A stretch of 8,651 bases of DNA from an uncultured Prevotellaceae bacterium (GTDB lineage Bacteria; Bacteroidota; Bacteroidia; Bacteroidales; Bacteroidaceae). Both the position numbers and the translations under genes were made by a program. The notes under the pieces were generated by a model. It was not told where the DNA came from and made no database searches. It worked only from the letters and a program-made list of their open reading frames with translations. This document shows, in pieces, positions 1-6,111 of the stretch. The stretch lies in NCBI GenBank assembly GCA_947306845.1, contig CAMZHP010000122.1:1-8651 (forward strand). The letters are read 5' to 3'. Position 1 is the stretch's first letter. The number at the start of each line of letters is the position of its first letter.

Positions 1-50
1 TACGAGATTGACAAGCGTGACTGGAGTTCAGACGTGTGCTCTTCCGATCT
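1..50 (+). other. Illumina P7/TruSeq Read 2 adapter with index (artefact)
   Basis: Bases 1-8 (TACGAGAT) are the 3' end of the Illumina P7 flow-cell sequence. Bases 9-16 (TGACAAGC) occupy the 8-nt i7 index slot. Bases 17-50, starting GTGACTGGAGTTCAGACG and ending CTCTTCCGATCT, are the TruSeq Read 2 primer site. The order P7, index, Read 2 primer, insert is exactly that of a library molecule end, so base 51 is the first insert base. The match is from memory of the standard adapter and is complete over 42 fixed positions. This is untrimmed adapter at a contig end and should be removed; no gene should be annotated across it. Confidence 0.98.
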
Positions 51-716
51 CGCAGCCGCATCCTCCTCCAGCGCATCCTGCTGAGCCGTGACGAAATCAT
101 TGCGGCGACGTGCATTGACTGGCAACAACACCCAGTTGGCAGCCACCGAGTCGTAGTTGAGCGCATTCTCTTCGCGAGCTTTCTCTGCCACCTCAACGAC
201 GGCACGCGAGTGCGCCATACGTGTGGTGATGCGCATGAGCACGGGCAGATGTACTTTTTCCGAATACTCAAAAGCCTCACCGATCATATCGTAGGCTTCC
301 TGCTGAGAACTTGGCTCAAAAACAGGTACCATGGCAAAATGACCATAAAACCTGCTGTCCTGCTCATCCTGGGAAGAGTGCATAGACGGGTCATCAGCAG
401 CCACAACCACGATACCGCCATTGGTACCTGTCATGCCAGAGTTGATGAAGGGGTCTGCGCACACGTTCATTCCCACATGCTTCATGCAGACCATAGCCCG
501 TTTTCCCATGTAAGACATGCCCAGGGCAGCCTCCATGGCTGTTTTTTCATTGGTACACCAGTTACGGTGTACGTTACGCTCAATAGCGAGTGGCGACTGC
601 TGGATGTATTCGGTGATCTCCGTTGAGGGAGTCCCCGGATAGGCATAAACGCCGCTTAATCCTGCATCGAGGGCACCCTGTGCGATGGCCTCGTCGCCCA
701 ATAGAAGTTTTTTCAT
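51..716 (-). CDS. iorA: Indolepyruvate ferredoxin oxidoreductase alpha subunit, N-terminal part (truncated by contig end)
   Basis: The enzyme oxidatively decarboxylates aryl-2-oxo acids such as indolepyruvate and phenylpyruvate to aryl-acetyl-CoA, reducing ferredoxin. It is a cytoplasmic, TPP-dependent step of anaerobic aromatic amino-acid catabolism, working with the beta subunit IorB. The minus frame is open for 222 codons from ATG at 716 to the adapter junction. Visible features are an MKKLLLGDEAIAQGALDAG start, the AYPGTPSTEI motif (residues 25-34), NEKTAMEAALG (56-66; Glu57 sits where the family's TPP-activating Glu is expected), and the diagnostic run from MKHVGMNVCADPF (78-90) through GMTGTNGG (94-101) to AADDPSMHSSQDEQDSR (106-122). 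These belong to the pyrimidine-binding domain. The family is about 530-650 residues, so the TPP pyrophosphate domain and any ferredoxin-like tail are missing. The upstream neighbour is the broken DUF4861 gene, 105 nt away. I see no TAnnTTTG promoter in that spacer. The partner iorB, and often a phenylacetate-CoA ligase, would be expected beyond the left edge. Confidence 0.93.
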
Positions 717-734
717 ATTTGTTATTTTAATTAG

Positions 735-758
735 GAGTTTAGAAGTTTGGGAGTTTAG
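735..758. repeat. Three 8-bp tandem units upstream of iorA
   Basis: On the plus strand GAGTTTAG (735-742), AAGTTTGG (743-750) and GAGTTTAG (751-758) follow each other with an exact 8-nt period, consensus RAGTTTRG. On the minus strand, the sense of iorA, this reads CTAAACTC CCAAACTT CTAAACTC, and is followed by the weaker unit CTAATTAA. The array ends 18 nt before the iorA start codon, so it would lie in or near the leader. Its function is unknown. It could be an operator array or a replication-slippage tract. Confidence 0.7.
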
Positions 759-767
759 ACATTACTA

Positions 768-803
768 TTTTTGGGGGTGATAAGACTCTTTTTTGGGGGG
801 TGA
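768..803. repeat. Pair of T-run/G-run direct repeats
   Basis: Two copies of a T-run, G-run, TGA element occur on the plus strand: T5G5TGA at 768-780 and T6G6TGA at 789-803. Their ends are 23 nt apart, about two helical turns. On the iorA sense strand they read TCACCCCC(C)AAAAA(A). They lie between the DUF4861 stop and the 8-bp tandem array. No hairpin is associated, so this is not an intrinsic terminator that I can support. It may be a regulator half-site pair or chance low-complexity sequence. Confidence 0.5.
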
Positions 804-821
804 GTTTTGACATTGACGGGA

Positions 822-1220
822 TTATTTGACCACGGCTGTGAGAGGGCTGTGGAGGGCATCAAGGAAACCATTGATGCGAGCCACCCACTCATCAAAAGTG
901 CGGACATCATTCTTGCTCCAGGCAGAACCGAAATAATAGGTAAACTTATCGGCGCTTGTATATCCTTTGAGGATGCCAACGGCATGGCCTGCTGCGCCGT
1001 TGCGGGGTTGGTCGTAGAGCAGCGTGCGAGTCTCACTAATACCGTTGGGGAATAGTGCTGCGACATAGATCTGGAAGTTCTGCGCAGCAGGATTGTCCGT
1101 GGGGTCAGCATATGCCACGAAGTCACGTCCGCATCTGATTGTCTGTGTATCCTCCTCATGAACAACCACACCTGCAGCGATGTCCGTCGGTTTCGACATA
1201 TTCTCATACCATACGATCAT
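822..1220 (-). CDS. DUF4861 protein, C-terminal fragment (132 residues)
   Basis: This is the C-terminal third of the same DUF4861 protein, in the -1 frame relative to the upstream piece. The family homology extends upstream of the ATG at 1220 (GSNFNR precedes Met), so this Met is an internal residue of the original protein and not a natural start. The ATG overlaps the premature TGA of the upstream fragment as ATGA, an arrangement that can allow translational reinitiation. Even if made, the piece has no signal peptide and would stay in the cytoplasm. It ends with the family-like tail LHSPLTAVVK and a TAA stop. Confidence 0.75.
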   Translation of the reverse strand: MIVWYENMSKPTDIAAGVVVHEEDTQTIRCGRDFVAYADPTDNPAAQNFQIYVAALFPNGISETRTLLYDQPRNGAAGHAVGILKGYTSADKFTYYFGSAWSKNDVRTFDEWVARINGFLDALHSPLTAVVK

Positions 1221-2050
1221 GCGGTTGAAGTTCGAGCCTTATCCAAGCTGAGCAAGCGGTGCTCGATGATGTTTTTATCGCCATTGGCCACCGTGGGGTT
1301 GTAAGTCAACTCAACAGTGAACCTCAGTGGGCCGTTGTCCAGAATTTTGTAGTCTTTATAGCTGTACGGCATGACAAGCAGTCCGTTTTCCATAATGGCA
1401 GGCGCACCACATCCGAGGGTGGGTCCCACTTTGTAGCAATCGAGTCCATAGCCATGGTCAAAATGATAGGTCGTCTCAATTTCCAGCTGCTTGGCCTCTT
1501 CCTTTTTCCCATCCTTAGTCAATTGCTGAATCTTGGCGTGGTTGCTCAGTTCCACCTTATACCTTTTGTCCACCTCAAGGTCTGGTGTGTTCTTCACCCA
1601 AACATCGATGCCATAGGCCTTCTCGCCTGAACGCTGCAAGGCAGGTCCATAGAGTCGGTATGCCGTGCGGTCGTTCTCCCAAGCGATGTCATCAACCCTT
1701 TCAGGGTACATTTTGCCAGTCACAAAGACCTTCATTTCCTGTGGCTTCCCCTCGGAGACAGTGAAAGATGCTTTTCCGCATGGTCTCACAGAGGCATCGA
1801 TGAGCAATTTCCCGTCGAAAGTGATTTGGTATGCCACCTCTTGTCCGAGTGTGTTCTTCACCAATAGTTGCTTACCTTTAGCCACCCCCATCTGAGCATA
1901 AACCTCATCTAGGCTGACCTCAACCAACTCTTGCCGTTGTACAGGCTCATTGTTGGTGACTACGATGTTGACGTCTTTGGCCGACATATTTGTGGGCAGC
2001 ATCATGGCAGACATGCCCAAGGCGAAAAGAAAAAGACTGGTAGATTTCAT
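1217..2050 (-). CDS. DUF4861 protein, N-terminal fragment (277 residues as read)
   Basis: This is the signal peptide plus about two thirds of the DUF4861 protein. Residues 1-271 are genuine family sequence ending in HRLLSLDK. The last six residues (ARTSTA) are read out of frame after the missing base and end in a premature TGA at 1217-1219. The ATG at 2050 is the natural start: it directly precedes the basic-plus-hydrophobic signal peptide and lies 27 nt beyond the DPP IV stop. If expressed, the fragment would be exported but would lack the conserved C-terminal third, so it is probably unstable or inactive. Confidence 0.8.
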   Translation of the reverse strand: MKSTSLFLFALGMSAMMLPTNMSAKDVNIVVTNNEPVQRQELVEVSLDEVYAQMGVAKGKQLLVKNTLGQEVAYQITFDGKLLIDASVRPCGKASFTVSEGKPQEMKVFVTGKMYPERVDDIAWENDRTAYRLYGPALQRSGEKAYGIDVWVKNTPDLEVDKRYKVELSNHAKIQQLTKDGKKEEAKQLEIETTYHFDHGYGLDCYKVGPTLGCGAPAIMENGLLVMPYSYKDYKILDNGPLRFTVELTYNPTVANGDKNIIEHRLLSLDKARTSTA

Positions 2051-2077
2051 GTTTGTGTTCGTTTTTTGATGATTTCC

Positions 2078-4318
2078 TTATTGATTTGCTTTTAGGTTTT
2101 CCTCGAAGAACTGCGCGATCTGTCTCAGCAGGTGATGGCGCGTGTTGGCCCCGTAGATGCTGTGGTTGCGGTTGGTATAGATGATTTCGCGGAAGTCCTT
2201 GTCGGCCTGGACAAGTGCCTCGCTATACTCGAAAGTATTTTGCGGGTGGACATTGTCATCTGCCAGTCCATGGCAGATGAGCAAACTGCCATGGAGACGT
2301 GCTGCTCTCACAGAAGGATTGACCGCATAGCCATCAGGATTCTCCTGTGGCGTGCGCATGAAGCGTTCGGTGTAGATGGAGTCGTAGAAACGCCAGTTGG
2401 TGGGTGGTGCCACCGCCACTCCTGCCCGGAACACTCCCCTGCCCTCGCTCATGCTCATGAGTGTGCAGAAACCACCGTAGCTCCATCCCCAAATACCGAT
2501 GTGCTCTGAATCGACATAAGGCTGTTTTCCGAGCCAAATGGCAGTTTCCACCTGATCGCGTGCCTCCAGTTCGCCGAGTTGCATATAGGTGCATTTCTCA
2601 AAATCAGCTCCCCTGCCACCGGTTCCCCTGCCATCAGTACAGACGACAATGAAGCCCTGGTCGGCCAAGTAATGATCATAAATGCCTCCCTGCCCCATCG
2701 AGCCGAAGCTCCAGGAGTTGACCACTTGCTGACTGCCAGGTCCACTGTATTGGAACATGATGACAGGGTATTTTTTGTTGGGATTGAAATGGGCAGGTTT
2801 TACCATCCATCCATTGAGCGAGACGCCCTCTGAAGTAGTGAATGAGAACATTTCCTTTTGTGGACGGCTGAGTTTGCTGAGTTGTTCTTTCAGTGAGGCG
2901 TTATCTACCACGGAGCGGAGTTTTTCTCCCTTTGTCGTGAAAACTTCGCACTGGAATGGATTCTCCATGTCGCTCCACGTACCTATATAATATTTGTAAT
3001 CTGCTGAGAAAAGAGCACTGTTCCAACCTTTCCGCTGAGTAAGCATCGTGGTGCGCCCCTTGCGGTCGGTCACATACACCTCACGCTCCATTGGAGACCT
3101 CCCCGCCGCCTGGTAATAAAGCTTTTGCGTCTTCTCGTCGTAGCCGTAGATATCGGTCACACCATATCGGGCATTGGTCAGTTTTTTGATTCTCCTGTAA
3201 TCCTGGTCAATGAGATAGACCTGCAGAAAACCATCCCGCTCGCTGGGCAGGAGTGCCCCCTTCTTGGAACAGGCAATATTGCCCAGCACCTCCTCCTTCA
3301 CATATTTGGGCACGGTCTCCGTGAAGAGCAGACGGCATGAGAGGTTTGCAGCATCGGCACTATAGACACAGAGCGAGTCCTGATGGCGGTTCATGGTATA
3401 GAGCAGCACATCGCCCTCGCCGATTCCCGTAAAGATGCGAGGAATATAACCCTCGGAAGGCAAGGGCAGACGGAACTGCGCAGTCACCTTTGATGTCAGG
3501 TCGTGGCTCCAAGCCGTAACGACAGCATTGTCGCATCCCGCCTTGGGATATTTGTAATCGTAGAATCCCGGATAATCGGTGTACTCCTTTCGCTCCGGAG
3601 CAAGCCCTTTGAAGAGTTGCAAAGCATAGGTTTTCACCATGCTCTCGTCGTACCTGACCCAACAGATATGGCGGCTGTCGGCAGTGAACGCCATGGACGT
3701 GGCGATGCTGAATTCCTCCTCATTGACCCAATCGGGTATGCCGTTGATGACCTCATTGCGCTTGCCATCGGTAGTGACCTGTTTTTCATCACTGCCATTG
3801 ATATCCACCACAAAAATATTGTTGTCGCGTACAAAAGCCACTTTTCGGCTGTCGGGAGACCACACCGGGGACTGCTGCGCACCATTTGCCGAAAGCGGCG
3901 TCAGCCGATGGGAATCAACCTCATACACATAAAACTGCGCGGTGTAGGAACGCCGGTATATGCGGCTTGTCTGAGTGGCGATAAGGATGCGTTTGTTGTC
4001 GGGACTCGGCAAATAACTGTCAATGGACTTAATGTGTTCGTTCTCTGTGGCAGCCACATCGAAAATGACACCCGTTTCCTCTCCTGTGGTAAAACTGTAT
4101 TTGAGAATTTTATCCCGATCGCGGTTGATCTGTGCAAAACTCTCCCCATCAGACAGAGGCTTCAGAGAGCGCAGGTTGTCGGCTGCATATTTCCCTGACG
4201 TGATGTCACTAATGGTGAGTGAATCCTGGGCGAAGGCCGCAGTCATCCCCCCTAACAGAATCACTGTCAGCATCAGGGTTTGGATATTCTTATTATGCAT
4301 GTGAATAGCGCGTATCAT
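2078..4318 (-). CDS. dpp4: Dipeptidyl peptidase IV (S9B serine peptidase), secreted
   Basis: This exported peptidase releases X-Pro and X-Ala dipeptides from peptide N-termini, probably in the periplasm or at the cell surface. Numbering from the outermost ATG (746 residues): signal peptide to about residue 30 (LLGGMTAAFA|Q), eight-bladed propeller domain about 35-490 (PVWSPDSRKVAFV is one blade), then the alpha/beta hydrolase domain about 495-746. The triad is Ser613 in GWSYGG, Asp687 in HGLADDNVH and His719 in NRNHS. Tyr524 in FQYSGPG is the oxyanion tyrosine. The Glu motif that holds the substrate N-terminus is DWVNEEEFS (196-204), with Asn199 where Tyr is usual. Length is normal and the frame is intact. 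Two in-frame starts exist: 4318 and Met7 at 4300. A promoter whose -7 box ends at 4332 would leave only about 5-10 nt of leader before 4318, so Met7 (740 residues) may be the true start. The coordinates give the outer limit. The DUF4861 gene follows after 27 nt. Confidence 0.95.
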   Translation of the reverse strand: MIRAIHMHNKNIQTLMLTVILLGGMTAAFAQDSLTISDITSGKYAADNLRSLKPLSDGESFAQINRDRDKILKYSFTTGEETGVIFDVAATENEHIKSIDSYLPSPDNKRILIATQTSRIYRRSYTAQFYVYEVDSHRLTPLSANGAQQSPVWSPDSRKVAFVRDNNIFVVDINGSDEKQVTTDGKRNEVINGIPDWVNEEEFSIATSMAFTADSRHICWVRYDESMVKTYALQLFKGLAPERKEYTDYPGFYDYKYPKAGCDNAVVTAWSHDLTSKVTAQFRLPLPSEGYIPRIFTGIGEGDVLLYTMNRHQDSLCVYSADAANLSCRLLFTETVPKYVKEEVLGNIACSKKGALLPSERDGFLQVYLIDQDYRRIKKLTNARYGVTDIYGYDEKTQKLYYQAAGRSPMEREVYVTDRKGRTTMLTQRKGWNSALFSADYKYYIGTWSDMENPFQCEVFTTKGEKLRSVVDNASLKEQLSKLSRPQKEMFSFTTSEGVSLNGWMVKPAHFNPNKKYPVIMFQYSGPGSQQVVNSWSFGSMGQGGIYDHYLADQGFIVVCTDGRGTGGRGADFEKCTYMQLGELEARDQVETAIWLGKQPYVDSEHIGIWGWSYGGFCTLMSMSEGRGVFRAGVAVAPPTNWRFYDSIYTERFMRTPQENPDGYAVNPSVRAARLHGSLLICHGLADDNVHPQNTFEYSEALVQADKDFREIIYTNRNHSIYGANTRHHLLRQIAQFFEENLKANQ

Positions 4319-4331
4319 TGGTTAGAACATG

Positions 4332-4363
4332 CAAAAATACTATTTTCCGTTCGTCTGACCAAA
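4332..4363 (-). promoter_or_regulatory. Bacteroidetes-type promoter for dpp4
   Basis: On the minus strand the -33 box TTTG (4363-4360) is followed by a 20-nt spacer and the -7 box TATTTTTG (4339-4332). This is a full match to the Bacteroidetes primary sigma-factor pattern TTTG-N19/21-TAnnTTTG. Transcription should start near 4325-4328 and would serve dpp4 and probably the DUF4861 gene. It lies between the carboxylesterase stop and the dpp4 start, so dpp4 need not depend on read-through. Confidence 0.65.
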
Positions 4364-4389
4364 TTTTTCAAGGTGAGAGTTGTTTGGTC
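4357..4389. repeat. Inverted repeat GACCAAA/TTTGGTC over the dpp4 -33 box
   Basis: The perfect 7-bp arms are GACCAAA (4357-4363) and TTTGGTC (4383-4389), separated by 19 nt. The left arm contains the -33 box of the dpp4 promoter, so a protein bound to both arms would compete with or recruit RNA polymerase. The 26-nt arm-to-arm distance is about 2.5 helical turns. There is no T-run after it in either sense, so it is not a convincing intrinsic terminator for the upstream esterase gene. The operator reading is an inference. Confidence 0.45.
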
Positions 4390-4392
4390 GGA

Positions 4393-4408
4393 GCAACATG
4401 CATGTGGC
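4393..4408. repeat. Imperfect 16-bp palindrome after the carboxylesterase stop
   Basis: GCAACATGCATGTGGC has a perfect 10-bp core (ACATGCATGT, 4396-4405), one mismatched pair, and then two further matching pairs. It begins 12 nt downstream of the carboxylesterase stop codon and upstream of the dpp4 promoter. No T-run follows. It could stabilise the mRNA 3' end or be a protein site, and chance is also possible. Confidence 0.35.
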
Positions 4409-4419
4409 ACAGTAAGGCA

Positions 4420-5985
4420 TTACTTTCTCAATCTTTCGGTCTCCTCACGTTTTTGTTGATAGAAGCGGTCGATGAAATGAATTTGCTCACTATTGGGCAG
4501 CATGATGAGCGATGCGCCATTGCTGAATTGCATAGTTGTAGGTTTCGAGACATCGAAAGGCGGCCAATAAGGAAGTCCCTTGCCATTAGGGTTACATGTC
4601 TTGGCAAAATTAATCCAATATTGTTGCATGATCTCTGCAACAGCAGATTCTGCCGGATATATGTCAGGCTGTGTGAGGAACTCGCCGTTGAGATAAAGAA
4701 TGTCATCGGCATGAGCCACGCCACGGCGGCGAGGATCACCAGAGAAGCTCCTTGTTGAAGGTTGGGCGAGGAAAGCCGCATAGGCAGGCTGCTTGCCAGA
4801 TTTATTTTGCAAGGAAACCCACGCATATGAAGGCCATGCGAACCCCATGTCGCGGAACATATCACCATTGGCATGGAAAGCCTCGTCCACAGTATTGGCA
4901 GGGTAAAGTCTCAGTGCCTCGTCAGCCATGGAACCGAAGATACCCTGAGCCGCCTTTTTGAAGTCCTCCGGTTGCATGGAACGCGAGAAGAGCGCTCCCT
5001 CGTCGCTGTTGGTCATCACAATCACAGGTACATCATTGTATTCTCCACGCTCATAGAGCCGATAGAGGTCATCGGTAATGACATATCCGTCAACACAGGG
5101 CCAGAACCCACCGAAGCCAACATTGTCGCCAGTGAGAGCCAGCGCATCCATCTTGCGGAGTTGTTTAATGGACTTTTTCTTCAGGTGTTTCTGGAAAGCC
5201 AACCCCTGTTGTTCTGCCCCTTTCTGCGAGGCATTAGTCACAAGCGAGCGCGCTGAGTCAGACCACGGAGCGAACGACCCACCGCTCTGGCTGATGCAAG
5301 CCCGGAACAGTCCCTTGGCCAATGGAGAAGCACATAGGATGCTGCAACTGATGGCACCTGCGCTCTCACCAAAAATGGTAACTTTTGAAGGGTCGCCTCC
5401 AAAGTTGGCGATGTTGCGCTGCACCCATTTGAGTGCATAGATTTGGTCAAGTAAGCCGTAGTTGCCAGAGTGACCGTTTGGAGACTCCTTAGTGAGTTCA
5501 GGATGCGCCATGAAACCTAGAGCGCCGGTGCGGTATTCCACGCTCACGACAACCACGCCACGCATTGCCAGGTGTCTCCACAGGTCCCCTCCATAATGCT
5601 CAGTTTGGAATCCACCTCCATGTATCCATACCATCACCGGGAGACGATCGGTGACTGATGTGGCAGGAGTAGCGATACCCAGGTAGAGACAATCCTCACT
5701 CATTTTGGGTTGCTGTCCACCCCGTCGCGACGGCTGAGGTGGCCACGGGCCAAAGTCCTCTGCTTTCAGAACACCCTCCCAGGACAAAGCAGGTTGTGGA
5801 GCTTTCCATCTCAGGTTGCCCACTGGTGGAGCAGCATAAGGAATTGCCTTGTAAATGGCGAGGGAACCGTCGAGAATGCCCTCCAGATCTCCGGTTTCCA
5901 CATGTGTTTTCAAGAGTGGCTGCCCTTGCGCGTTTGCAGTCATCGCTGCAAACATTGTCATAACAATGATCAATAGTTTTCTCAT
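4420..5985 (-). CDS. Type-B carboxylesterase/lipase family protein, secreted
   Basis: This is an alpha/beta hydrolase of the COesterase family that cleaves carboxylic esters; the natural substrate cannot be read from the sequence. The 521-residue product has a signal peptide (MRKLLIIVMTMFAAMTANA|QG). Family landmarks are YKAIPYAAPPVGNLRWKAP (45-63), SEDCLYLGI (96-104, with Gly103 where Asn is usual), the oxyanion-hole motif HGGGF (122-126), GNYGLLDQIYALKWVQRNI (174-192), and the nucleophile elbow GESAG with Ser208. The likely remaining triad members are Glu329 in NSDEG and His425 in GVAHADDILY. Length and order are normal, so it is probably active. The start at 5985 begins directly with the signal peptide and has a good promoter about 80 nt upstream. 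It is divergent from the transporter gene and lies upstream of dpp4 on the same strand, but dpp4 has its own promoter. A role in removing esters from plant polymers is suggested only by the nearby carbohydrate esterase. Confidence 0.93.
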   Translation of the reverse strand: MRKLLIIVMTMFAAMTANAQGQPLLKTHVETGDLEGILDGSLAIYKAIPYAAPPVGNLRWKAPQPALSWEGVLKAEDFGPWPPQPSRRGGQQPKMSEDCLYLGIATPATSVTDRLPVMVWIHGGGFQTEHYGGDLWRHLAMRGVVVVSVEYRTGALGFMAHPELTKESPNGHSGNYGLLDQIYALKWVQRNIANFGGDPSKVTIFGESAGAISCSILCASPLAKGLFRACISQSGGSFAPWSDSARSLVTNASQKGAEQQGLAFQKHLKKKSIKQLRKMDALALTGDNVGFGGFWPCVDGYVITDDLYRLYERGEYNDVPVIVMTNSDEGALFSRSMQPEDFKKAAQGIFGSMADEALRLYPANTVDEAFHANGDMFRDMGFAWPSYAWVSLQNKSGKQPAYAAFLAQPSTRSFSGDPRRRGVAHADDILYLNGEFLTQPDIYPAESAVAEIMQQYWINFAKTCNPNGKGLPYWPPFDVSKPTTMQFSNGASLIMLPNSEQIHFIDRFYQQKREETERLRK

Positions 5986-6023
5986 AGGTATTTGGTTTTT
6001 GTTTCACAATCGCCTTATTATCA

Positions 6024-6057
6024 AGCAGCTGCTCTCAGCGAACAAGAGCAATTTGCT
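6024..6057. repeat. Nested inverted repeats in the carboxylesterase leader
   Basis: Three small symmetric elements overlap here. AGCAGCTGCT (6024-6033) is a perfect palindrome. TGCTCT (6030-6035) pairs with AGAGCA (6045-6050) around a 9-nt loop. AGCAA-T-TTGCT (6047-6057) is an 11-nt palindrome. They share bases, so the folds exclude one another. They lie in the predicted roughly 75-nt leader of the carboxylesterase mRNA. Alternative folds or an operator are possible readings. No known riboswitch class is recognised. Confidence 0.35.
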
Positions 6058-6086
6058 TGGATATGCAAAAATACACAATATATTTG
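6057..6086 (+). promoter_or_regulatory. Candidate promoter for the transporter gene, distal
   Basis: On the plus strand TATATTTG (6079-6086) matches the -7 pattern TAnnTTTG. A TTG (6057-6059) lies 19 nt upstream, while the nearest full TTTG (6052-6055) gives a 23-nt spacer, longer than usual. It overlaps the opposing carboxylesterase promoter over 6066-6086, so the two could not be occupied at once. It would give a leader of about 70 nt. Confidence 0.35.
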
Positions 6087-6096
6087 AGAAATCAAA
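6066..6096 (-). promoter_or_regulatory. Bacteroidetes-type promoter for the carboxylesterase gene
   Basis: On the minus strand the -33 box TTTG (6096-6093), a 19-nt spacer and the -7 box TATTTTTG (6073-6066) fully match the Bacteroidetes pattern. The -7 region shares the 12-mer GTATTTTTGCAT with the dpp4 promoter. Transcription should begin near 6060, giving a leader of about 75 nt before the ATG at 5985. Confidence 0.65.
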
Positions 6097-6111
6097 AACT
6101 TCTTGTTTTGT

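Larger units (their letters stand above)
822..2050 (-). pseudogene. DUF4861 family secreted protein, broken by a single-base frameshift
   Basis: Joined across the break, this is a 409-residue protein of the Bacteroidetes DUF4861 family (assigned from memory), whose biochemical role I do not know. A Sec signal peptide is visible (MKSTSLFLFALGMSAMMLPTNMSA, likely cut after residue 24), so the product is exported. Family-typical stretches are YPERVDDIAWENDR, YRLYGPALQ, DCYKVGPTLGCG and ILDNGPLRFTVEL in the first frame. YADPTDNPAA, FPNGISET, GAAGHAVGI and YYFGSAWSKNDVRTFDEW are in the second. The frames switch at 1237-1238, where the sense strand reads AAGGCTCGAAC. One more G (AAG GGC TCG AAC) restores SLDKGSNFNRMIVWYE, which fits the family at this point. 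Downstream the second frame is fully open and well conserved, so the mutation is recent or an assembly error. The gene starts 27 nt after the DPP IV stop, suggesting co-transcription. Confidence 0.88.

Noticed and set aside
36..626. Plus-strand open frame of 196 codons
   Set aside because: It starts inside the adapter and is antisense to iorA, whose minus frame carries clear family motifs. Its translation shows no family resemblance.
766..773. Plus-strand TATTTTTG as a promoter -7 box
   Set aside because: The nearest upstream TTTG (746-749) leaves only a 16-nt spacer, and no plus-strand gene follows.
1225..1245. Programmed -1 ribosomal frameshifting in the DUF4861 gene
   Set aside because: The sense sequence GAT AAG GCT is not a canonical X XXY YYZ slippery heptamer, I see no downstream stimulatory stem, and DUF4861 genes are normally continuous.
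3503..4198. Plus-strand open frame of 231 codons
   Set aside because: It lies wholly antisense to the intact DPP IV gene. It is a shadow frame with no recognisable domain and no promoter.
4357..4389. Intrinsic terminator for the carboxylesterase gene
   Set aside because: The arms are only 7 bp with a 19-nt loop, A/T-rich at the base, and no T-run follows the second arm on the minus strand.
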